A stretch of DNA of 64,000 nucleotides from Isoperla grammatica (Eukaryota; Arthropoda; Insecta; Plecoptera; Perlodidae): positions 5,776,018 through 5,840,017 of the forward strand of contig OX246743.1 in NCBI GenBank assembly GCA_945910005.1, written 5' to 3'. Shown here in pieces: positions 44,079 to 56,000 of this stretch. The translations under genes and the position numbers were made by a program. Within the stretch, counting starts at the first letter, position 1. Each line of letters begins with the position of its first letter. The notes below the pieces were generated by a model that saw only the letters and a list, made by a program, of their open reading frames with translations, was not told the origin of the DNA and did no database searches.

Positions 44079-47000
44079 ATGGCTGCATCTGCAGGAGTGG
44101 GTTGTTTAAAAATTAGAGATCTTGACTCAAATGCAGTGAATTTCTTTATAGTTGGTGTTATAATTGTAAAACAAGATCCACAAGCAGTGGCAAAGCGAGG
44201 TAAGCTGTATGTTCACTCTTTTGGCCTAAGTGGCATTATTCAGCGGCTATAAGTAATCGCTTACAGCCAACGGAAAAAGCAGATTGATTTCCCGAAATCA
44301 GACCCGATTACAACTAACTAAGCGGAGTCAGCCGTTTTAAGTATAGCCTTCCTAGGCCTAGCCCCTAGCGTGTAGTGTCGCGTCAACTTTTTACATTCAA
44401 TTTCTTTTTCAAAGCCATATGAACTAGGCCCTAGGCCTACTACAATTTCAATTATGCTATTGGTAGGCAATATGCATGTTGTTCTTTTATTTTTTTGTTA
44501 GACTTAATTTACAAGTATGCATCAAGCTTTGAATATAATAAGCGTGTTCACATGTTCACAAACTTTCTGGCGAAAAGTTTCAAATGTCGTCATTGTTCAG
44601 GGCTGGTCCACACAGATTTTGTAAGCATAAGATTTAAGGTTTAACGCGTAGTCGTAAAGTTGGATCATAGGAAACTTGTACTGGCGTTCACACAAAGTTT
44701 TAGTTTTAAGACATTGTTTTCATTGTTGTTCTTGGCAACAACGTCTTAAAACCTTAAATCTTATGCTTAAAAAATCTGTGTGGACCAGCCTTTAGAGATA
44801 AAGATAAAAGTGTCGCAAGCGTCCTTGCTGCTCCAGCGCCGTTTTACTGAAAACACTATAGGCCCTATCATCAATATAAGAATGTTTATATTTGTTCAAA
44901 AAACAACAATCAACCACAACCAAAACAAAAATGTGCAAATTGTCATAGTTATTATACTTTATGCCTTGTTCAATAAAATATTGATTGTCCATATAAATTA
45001 AAGCTTGGAATTTTCGTTGTCATATAGTTATTTCAATACAAATCAGCAATACAAATGTAATTTGTACCTACAATACTTATCGGAATACTACTCAGGGTTG
45101 AAATTAGTATATTCGTGACCGGACAAAAATTTACTATAATATGGCTATCTCACATTTTGCTGCCAGTTTGTTTCAGAAAAATATTTTCTAGTAACTGCAT
45201 TGTAACTTTGTAACTTCTCGACCGATTTGGCCACAAAACTATACACATTCAATCTACATTGAAGCTTGTGAATGGTCCAAGTTTCAACTTGATCGGACTT
45301 TCCGTTCAACCGCTATTGCGAGACATAAAAACAAAAGACATACTTACATACAAACAAACAGAACGAGTACCATAAGAGTACAATGGAGATGCTCGCTTCA
45401 CTGGCTTAAAAATACTAGGAAAACGCTCTGGTTGACGCGTTGATAAGCGAGCGCGTCCATATCTACGAACTTTCTGGCGAAAAGATCTCAAAGCTAATAA
45501 AAACAACAATTTACAACAATTCAAGAATGCACATTGCAAACATTTTTCTAATGTCCATAGCTATTATACTTCCCGACATTGTTGAATGCAGTGCAATGTG
45601 CGTTGCTAAGAATTTTCGTTGTCATTCTGTCTAGTGTTTTCAACACGGTCTTCCACCGTTACTAACAGTTATTGACAGCAATAAAAATGTAATTTTTGCC
45701 TCTAATACGTATCAAATCGCGTTTATATTAGTATATTCGTGACCGGACAAAAATTTACTATAATATAGCCACCTCACATTTTGCCGTTACTGCATTTGAG
45801 AAAAATATTTTCGAGTAACTTTTGTGTAACTTTCCCAATACTTATCAGATCGACATAAAGTAAACATGTTCGTGACTGAAAAAATATGAAGAAAAATATA
45901 GCTATCTCACATTTTGCGGCCATTTTGTTTCAGAAAAATATTTTGCACTATGGTGTAAATTTGTAACTTTTCGAACAATTTTGCCTCAAAACTATACACC
46001 TTCAATCCACATCGAGGTTTGTGGATGATCCAAATTTCAAGTTGATCGGACTTTACGTTCGACCGCTATCGACAGACAAAAAAAAATAAAAAAAACAGCG
46101 AAGTGCCATAAAGGTCTAATGGAGACGCTCGCTTAATAAACATAGGTAATCTAACAATCTGAAACATTATTTTAAAGAAATGATACACGTTTAATACGTA
46201 AAAATAAATTTTGCATATAATATACCATTCAATTCCATATGTGGAATTACCCTTTTTAATGATAATTCGTGACTATTTGTGTGGGTGCGACACAAATATA
46301 TCCCGTGGGTGCTTTGTCCCTCCTGCACCCACGGAGTTGGCGCCCCTGTTGCTGGTAGCTACTACTCTGTATTCAAAATTGAATGTACAGTAAAAAGTCA
46401 ATATTTAGGAAAATTGAACGTGTTAAATGACCAATTATAATTCATTCCAGTATAGCTATGTGATCTGTTAATTTCTTTATATTTTGTATTTTAAGGCCCA
46501 GGCCTATGGGAGGTGTGCGCTGCAATGTCATACACGGTGTATGACATTGCAGTGCTGCAAGTGTTCCGGCCACTGAGCACTGCCTGCTAGAAGTCACCAA
46601 AACCCTTTGAGGGGCGTCTCAGGTCAAAGCTGAAGTAGGTTGCAGCACCTGTCCTGAAAGGTCCAACTTTGTAATTCATTCCATGTTGAATATTGTCAAT
46701 AGTCAACTGTCTACCTGTAAAACGACAATATGTTTGTTTTGTATCTATAACAAAGGTATTCTCTGTCAAAAACCTTGTAAAACATTACTACAATGGATGA
46801 TTTATATTTAAAAGTATTAAATATTAACGACTTGAATGTTTGAATTGAGAAAACGAGGTGCAAAGATCGAGTTGGACCTTTCAGTACTGATAGCGCTGCA
46901 AGCGGCAAAAAGGTGCGCCTGAGACGCCCATTAGACTTTCTTATTGTTGAAAGTTGAAGTGTATCCATGGATCCATGGATCTCTCGTATCCAATATTCAG

Positions 47001-50000
47001 TGGCTGTTGGCTGGACCGCTCGCGCGCGCGTTGACAACGCTCTCTGTGCTGGCTACACCTCCCGATAGTTTTTTTTGTTATTATTTGTTTTCACTCCCAT
47101 TCAGGTCATGATGGACAAAGTGACAGGGGAGTATGGAATTTTACTCTACGAGATTCTCCCTGGGACTGTATCAATGTTACTGCCTGGGGTGACCGTGAGC
47201 ACATATTTAGTCTGAGTGAAAGCTTCCATGTTGGCGATATTGGTATGTCTATACCTAACAAAACATCTGTAAAATACGTATCATATTCACCCAAGACATT
47301 ATTTAGTAAAGAATGTTTATGTTTATTTAAACAAAAAATACAAATGTTTTTTTTTTTTTTCCTGTGCACAGTTGGCCTTTTCAACCATTCTTCTTTCTTG
47401 CTATCCAATATAACGCTGCCTCCTTCTCTGTCCTGCTCATTGAGTCGGGCAGGGAGTCAATGTCCTTCTTGAGGGCGGCGCATCTAAATAGGTGCGCTCT
47501 GTCTTGATCTTCCAACTCACATAATCTACAGGTGGCCGGTTCGTTGCTAATGTTGAAGCGATGCAGGTGGAGTTGCAAAACGTCATGACCGGTTGCAAGT
47601 CGGAACTGGGCGGTGGCAGTCTTCCACGACCAGTCTTTGTCTGGCCCTTTCTTGATCTCGGTCCACCAGCTTTTTTGTTGTGCGGCCTCTTCCGTGGTGT
47701 TGCTGAAGATCCCCTTCGTGATTGACCTGATCCTGATTTTCACGTTTTGGAAGGAGAGAGTCGATGCTGGTGGTTGCGGTGCTTTTGTGGCACTCTTGGC
47801 CACAGGATATATCCTGTGCACCATTAGGAATTGAACTTATACAATTTAATATTTTTATAAAGTAATAAATAAGCTATTTACTATTATGTTGAAATCATTG
47901 GCTGTGTATTCATTAAGGATTAAAGAAAGGTTCCACAGGTATCATCGCTTTTCATATCAAAGTGAAACGTATTTTATGAACAGAAGGGAATTTATCAAAG
48001 TATGAAGTTTGCTGTACCGTTACCGGTACTTCTAAAAACAGAGCAACATAAATACTAAATGTTTTTTTCCTCTGTAATTTGAATTTCTTGGATTTTGTAT
48101 ATGAAAAATGAATGAATGAACTAGCAAAAGACTGCTAAAGGAAAGATCCAAACAAACAAACAAATCATTTTTATCTTAGTATTGCTGGATTGTATTAATA
48201 TGATACATAATTTTCTTAGTTGAGATACAAATACAATTATTGTATCTCAAAACCAATCTCTGTAGACCTGTGTAAATGTTAAAGGCTGATCCACATTGAA
48301 AATTAACAGTAGCGTAACTTAAGACCGTACCGTTACGTTTTCATTGGCTGTCCACATTAGAACTTAATTTTCTACGTCTACCTATCAGAGTTTGCCCGCG
48401 TAAATCAAGAACCTAACGTTATTTATTTATGTATTCATTTATTTTTACATTCAGTGTTGTTACACAATTAGACTATATAAGTGAATGAATATCAAAATAT
48501 CCATAGCATCGCGTGATTTTGAATACACATCGCTGATTGGTTCATTCTTACTGCAGAGTTACGGTACGGCGCTAAGCATGGAGTTTGCAAACTTCTGTGC
48601 TATTGCTACTACCGCAGTAAGCAATGAGGTTGGGATCTTATCAGCCAATGGGAGTGTCCGAAACCTTAATTCTAATGTTACTGTTAATTTTTAATGTGGA
48701 TGGGACTTATCTCATATGATTATTTTACTATTTGTGTTTTAAACTAGGTATGCACAATGATAAAATAAAAATTATCGTAAATCGAAAAGATGACTGCATT
48801 GTTGAACGATAATAAATTCACAAACATGAAGCAATCTTTTACAGATTCTGTGATATTATGTCGCCTATACGATAGCACAATCCTTGGACCCATCTGATGT
48901 GATGTAACTGTTGCTCTCGAGACTTGAGGCCCAGAATTTTGGCGGTATATTTAAGTATTTCAATACTATAAAGGCACAAGAAACGAAATAATGCATTACG
49001 AACATGTTTTTTAAAACAAACCGTTCGATAATATTTTTATTTTGGATTAACGAAATTTGATTGAATATCTGATGATAATATGTATTGATTATCGTGTGAA
49101 TCCCTACTTAAAACACTTATTCTAATTATGTTTCATTAAACATAATTTTTTCTAGTGGAACTTGCCAACCCAAGACTTCGTCGACCTGTAGATATGAACG
49201 ACATTTACAATCCGGTTGCGACCAGGTAAATAAAGTTAACATATTTAATTTCTAGTTGTGTAAGAAAACAGATACAAAGAAAATCCATCCTCAATAATAT
49301 GTTAACATTGTTTGTTTTTCCAAATCTGTGACATCATCACTCACTCAATTGGTGTACTGTAGTTGATTAGTTTTATATAGGCTACATCCATCAGCTGATC
49401 TTAAATTGAATGACAAACCAAATATCCTAGTATAGGTTTAACCAGTGGCTGTAGCAGTCCTGCATATGTCAGCTGTGCGCATATTGCACTATCTACACAA
49501 AGAATATTGTACTTCTAACGGGGTGAAGTTACCAGTGAAACTTACAGGTTGTGCATAGGTTTTTTTTTTTTACCAAACATCTGGTGATTTTATTTAGAAG
49601 GTAAACATGGCTACAGGTGGAAAATGCATTAGTAACATTAGGATGACAAAATACAGATTCTATATGAAAAACACCACTGCAACAATAGAGCATGCAAATA
49701 CAAATATGCAAGAATAATTTCCACCAACAAGGCATGAAAAATAAAGGATTTAAAATATTCATGTGAAAGGCATCACAATAAATACTTTCTAGTTTTAGGT
49801 CTATATTATCCATAAAATAATTTAACTAAAATATATGTCCCAATTACTATGATAGATAGTCCTACAGAAATGGTTTTATTTTTCCAAAATTTTGTTTTTT
49901 AAAATGTAAATTTCGCATTTTGGTGGTGTGATTTTTATAAGGCGAATAACAAGCAAAAAAAGTTATATAATCAATTTAGGAATATCACTCAAATAAAGAC

Positions 50001-53000
50001 GAGTCATTCGCGTGTATAAACAGTATTTTAAATTCTTCTATGCATTTTTTTTTTTATACTAACACTTATTTTTTGCCAATATTTTACACATTTTCGTTAT
50101 TTCGATCGTATTTCGCGAATACACGGATATTTAGTGGATCTCATAGTTCCAAATCGCATTATTTCGCTATTCCAAATTTGCATAATTAGCATGCTGACAC
50201 GACGTCTCGTCCACAATCATTATTTTTAGGGGTATAACTAGAGTTTCCCTTTATTTCGTAATACGAATTGTACTTGGCTCTAATAATAGATCATAATACG
50301 TTTGTAATGGTTAGCCATAGTACCACAACAAGAAGGATTGGAGAAATATTTCATATCTATATTGTATGTTACAGAGGCATTGCCAATAGGTGGATTCATA
50401 TTTATTTTAGACAGCATAACAAAGCTTGACATTGTAGGGTAAACATGATGTAAACTTTGATATTGAATGCCAAATCTTGTTTTTATGTTCTATATTTTGC
50501 ATTGTGCCATCATTTTTTATAATAATTGTAATATTTCTCCGTTCATTCAGCCCGTACCAACTGACCATAGTTGAATCTCAGACGACCCTTAACTTCCACA
50601 ACGGCGATGACAATGCAGAAATCACGGAATTGCTCTGCTGTCTGACCAAACCGCCGTCCAACATTTTCACTCTGACCGACGTCTATACTCACGGTGAAAA
50701 CATGAAGGGAGAATGCGTTAACCTTCTTGTTGCAGTGCGCCGAGTAAGAACATTTTAGATGTTTTATTACTTTACTGTAGCAGAATGTTCAAAACGTATG
50801 GTTTGGCCAGAATAGGCAGTATTTTAAAAAATGGGAAAAATAGCTGGGCAGTGAATCAGTAACTTTAGATTGGGTCGAGCAAAGCTGGGATGTAATGCGA
50901 CCCTACTGTGCTGGCAATGGGATTTTTGCCATGATTGTATTCTCTTGATCGGTTTAAATGTGTACGCTTGAGATTAAGCCCCAAAAGAAAAAAAACATAT
51001 ATTAGATTCAGACCTGTGCATGGCACCTACATCATGTATTTATATAAGCATGTCGTCTTTGCGGTATCAAGCCCTCTCGGATGAGTGTTTGGTTCTGAAA
51101 GGAACCGGTTTACTCGACGTTTCTGCAGCTACGTTCCTGCCATCTTCTGGAGTCGATGTTAACAGTAGAATGGTCAGCAATCGAATGGCGCTGCTATATT
51201 TGACGCCTCGTCTTACAGCTGGAGGAGGTGTGGCGCTCTATCCAATGGCTGCTATATTTGAAGCCTCGTCTTATAGCTGGAGGAGGTGTGGCGCTCTAGC
51301 CAATGGCTGCTATATTTGAAGCCTCGTCTTATAGCTGGAGGAGGTGTGGCGCTCTAGCCAATGGCTGCTATATTTGAAGCCTCGTCTTATAGCTGGAGGA
51401 GGTGTGGCGCACTAGCCAATGGCTGCTATATTTGAAGCCTCGTCTTATAGCTGGAGGAGGTGTGGCGCACTAGCCAATGGCTGCTATATTTGAAGCCTCG
51501 TCTTATAGCTGGAGGAGGTGTGGCGCTCTAGCCAATGGCGTGAGCCGGAAACGAACTTGCGCTCTGATTGGTGCGGGCGTTGTTCGATTGGTTCCGCGCC
51601 ATACTCCTGGTTATGCGTCTCGGGGGTATGCAACCTTGTTCAGGGGTGTTGTCTAAAGTTGCCTCGGGAAGATTCTTGCGCCTCTTGTCAATCTTGAGCC
51701 TAGGGGAGTGGGCTCGATGGTGGGCCTCGTACGACGGCTCCGAAGGCTTCACCAGAATGTTGGAGACGACCGACTTCCAAGCACCCGACAGGCCGCTTCC
51801 ATCATTCCGCTTGTTGAGATTGTGGGGTCTCTTCTCGATCTCAATCCTTTCCCGGATATCTCATGGAGTGAATTTCGCCACCGTAGCAATGTTCCTCGTC
51901 CCCGAGAAGTTGATGGCATGACCAGTCTTGATGGTGTGTTGAGCTAGGGCTGAGGAGGCCAACTTCTCCGCTACGTACTTCTGGTGTTCCTGGACACGCA
52001 CGGAAATCTTCCTGCCGGTCACGTCAATGTAGGTTTGGCTACAATCCCCGCAAGGTACCTCGTAGACACCCTTTCCCTCTAGGGGTACGTTGTCTTTGTA
52101 GCTCCGCAGGAGACTCACTATTTTCTGGTCCGTGTGAAAACTGGTTTTTATGTTGACTTCAGCTAGCACCTTCTTTATGTGTTCGGAAGTACCGAAGTAC
52201 CCTTCACATAAGGCAGGAAGGCCAATGCTTGTGGGTCCTCTTTCTCTTCTACTACTTTCTCCTTTAGTTGTCGTAACCAGGCTTTATTGATGCCGTTCTG
52301 CCTTGATGTTGTCGACGTCGGCGATCCACCGTGGCCGGGTCGCGAGAGTAAACGCAATGGAGCTAATCTGCTCCGGTAGATGGTGACAAGTTGCGTGCAG
52401 GTAACGGTTGGTGAGGGTCCTGTGTCCGAGGCTAATCTACTCTCCTCATGATGAGAACATCAAGAAATGGAAGTTCGCCATTCTCTTCTACTTCCATCGT
52501 GAATTGGATCTACTTCCATCGTCCATCTATTATGGTTTTGCGCCGGCAACATCGTGTTAAGTGCACTTCGATGCGTGCAGTAAGAGTCGCGTAGTGGAAG
52601 CTCGCACATGGCTTGGCCCGGCAACATCGTGTTAAGTGCACTTCGATGCGTGCAGTAAGAGTCGCGTAGTGGAAGCTCGCACATGGCTTGGCCCGGCAAC
52701 ATCGTGTTAAGTGCACTTCGATGCGTGCAGTAAGAGTCGCGTAGTGGAAGCTCGCACATGGCTTGGCCCGGCAACATCGTGTTAAGTGCACTTCGATGCG
52801 TGCAGTAAGAGTCGCGTAGTGGAAGCTCGCACATGGCTTGGCCCGGCAACATCGTGTTAAGTGCACTTCGATGCGTGCAGTAAGAGTCGCGTAGTGGAAG
52901 CTCGCACATGGCTTGGCCCGGCAACATCGTGTTAAGTGCATTTCGATGCGTGCAGTAAGAGTCGCGTAGTGGAAGCTCGCACATGGCTTGGCCCGGCAAC

Positions 53001-56000
53001 ATCGTGTTAAGTGCACTTCGATGCGTGCAGTAAGAGTCGCGTAGTGGAAGCTCGCACATGGCTTGGCCCGGCAACATCGTGTTAAGTGCACTTCGATGCG
53101 TGCAGTAAGAGTCGCGTAGTGGAAGCTCGCACATGGCTTGGCCCGGCAACATCGTGTTAAGTGCACTTCGATGCGTGCAGTAAGAGTCGCGTAGTGGAAG
53201 CTCGCACATGGCTTGGCCCGGCAACATCGTGTTAAGTGCACTTCGATGCGTGCAGTAAGAGTCGCGTAGTGGAAGCTCGCACATGGCTTGGCCCGGCAAC
53301 ATCGTGTTAAGTGCACTTCGATGCGTGCAGTAAGAGTCGCGTAGTGGAAGCTCGCACATGGCTTGGCCCGGCAACATCGTGTTAAGTGCACTTCGATGCG
53401 TGCAGTAAGAGTCGCGTAGTGGAAGCTCGCACATGGCTTGGCCCGGCAACATCGTGTTAAGTGCACTTCGATGCGTGCAGTAAGAGTCGCGTAGTGGAAG
53501 CTCGCACATGGCTTGGCCCGGCAACATCGTGTTAAGTGCACTTCGATGCGTGCAGTAAGAGTCGCGTAGTGGAAGCTCGCACATGGCTTGGCCCGGCAAC
53601 ATCGTGTTAAGTGCACTTCGATGCGTGCAGTAAGAGTCGCTGTGGAAGCTCGCACATGGCTTGGCCCGGCAACATCGTGTTAAGTGCACTTCGATGCGTG
53701 CAGTAAGAGTCGCTGTGGAAGCTCACACATGGCTTGGCCTGGCGCGCTCTTAGATTATATTCTAGTGTTTATAGAATCATGAGCATCAAGGTTGTACTTC
53801 AGTATATACATTGAGACCCATAGGTAAAATATCATGAGACATGAATGCATATGAAGTACATTACCATATCAGAATTAAAACTGCAACGATATTAATTTCA
53901 TTAGTATACCAATACGTTGTTGACACAAAGTGCGATAGTATCAAACAGCTTGAACTCGACAGGTTGGCCAACAGCGGAAGGTGAAGACCAAGACCGGCCG
54001 TGACATGACGTGCCGAGATGTCATAGTGTTTGACCAAACCAACGCGAGCTTGGCGCTCCAGCTGTGGAACCAAGAGAATGTCTTCCGGGCCAATAGTTGG
54101 AAGCCGCGCGAAACGAGTAAGATCAAAATATTATATTTGTTACCGGAAGGCCCGATTGTGAGCATATTTTAACTCCCTAAAAATGAATATTAATTTACCC
54201 TCTTCAAATGCAACTGTAATTTTAAAAATGTTTTTTGGATAGTTCTGTTCCTTGCCGACGTGAAGCTGGTTTACAACGAGTATCGCCGCGGAATGACGGC
54301 ATCGGACGGCCGACAAACCATCGTCACGGAAAACCCGTCGATTCCCGAGGCCGAGACGTTGAGGATCTACGCTCGCACGGCTCCCATCCAGTCCAACGAC
54401 TTGATTGACCAGCTGGCTAGCGCCATTCCTGATCGTAAGAATTTCACCGTTTTAAATTATGTACTATTTCATCTGTGGAACTTCAGTTAAACTTGTGATA
54501 CCGGTACACAATTAGAAAGCTTAGAAAAATCTAACTTGAATAACCTTCCACCAGACTTTAGGTACAAACTTGGATGCTGAAAACTTGTTCTTTGATTACC
54601 ATAGAGTAGGTTGGTGGGTATAAATATGATATTATATGAAATAATGCAAATAAATAAAATACACACCATAGTGTCAGGTGAATATTCAATACTTAAAAAC
54701 CAAAACATTTGAATGTTACATAATTGGATACGTAGCACACTGGTTCCCAGGTGACTCTCACAGTAAAATCTCTTCACGTTGTTTCAGCTCGTACCATAAA
54801 CAACGTGTTGACAGTGCAGCACATGCTAGATCGCGCAACATCCATCAAGTCTGACGGCTACGAATCCCAGTTTACGGCGCTCCTGTTCTGTCTCGTCACG
54901 AAACTGGACTTGGATGGGGGTCAGCCTCTTGTCACGTCTCGGTGGTGAGTACGTTTACCATTCGAGTTCCATCACTGCCTACGGTGGGTCCGTGGCTTGG
55001 TTGAGAACAAGAAAATCAGTCGATCTATCGTCAATCTTGGCATTTCACTAATGATGTACACCCCACTACCGGTACCTGGCTAGCACAAACATGAGACGAA
55101 ATCCCCGAATTCATTACCGGAAGCCATAACAGAAGTTCAACCAGGGGCACATTTCTTGGAAACCCAACATCTAGTCAAATAATAGGCGTCCACACAGCAA
55201 AAAAACGTTTACATTTGATTACTTTTTGACACTGTTGTGGGTATTGTTAAAACTTAGGAAACTCTTCAAGAGAGCTACAGCCGCCCTCCCTACCCTGTGT
55301 GCAGGTACAAGTTCACAGTTCAGACCCAACAATTTCAAGGAAACTGCAGTCGCACTCGGGCTGTACAAACAACTTATAAATACAGTGAAATAAAAACCCC
55401 GACAGAGTGTATTTCTATCTCACTTCTCTCCAAATTATCATTTGTTTTTCTAAAACAGAACTTTTAGAACTTTTTTTTGTGTCGAGTTTCATTCTTCATG
55501 TCAAATTACTAAATATGTAGTAATATTATTCCAACTCGCAGTTGCAGTATGGATCAGGTTGGCAAGTAGTACTACTGCAGACACAAGTGTGAAGTTATAA
55601 CCCAATTGTTCTTACCCTAGTAATATCTGCTCTCCTTATGAATATCCACATCCCAATATCCTCACCATTCTTCATCATTCAATGCACGTTACTTCTTGAT
55701 TGATCGATTTTAAATTAGAACACAATGAAATTAGTGCATATTCAGTATTCGCACAACGAACGCCTACATACTTGATGATCCGCAAGTGAATGTTCTGTGT
55801 CCCCAGCTCCGACTGCCGAGCAATCCTAAAAGGTGATTCTTGCACGAATGCAAACTGTGGCGTAGGAGGCGGCTACCTGGCCCCAAGGAACTTAGTTTCG
55901 TTGGACATCCGCGTGTCTCTGAGCGACCACACAGGCTCGTGTCATCTCTGTCGCCTGACGGGATCAGGCGCCGAGAGCGTCCTGGGATGTACAGTAAGTA

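Noticed and set aside
52460..53689. Two minus-strand ORFs of 409 and 381 residues
   Set aside because: Both are translations of the 75-bp tandem array; the same DNA is open in two frames and the peptide is a 25-residue repeat with no family resemblance.
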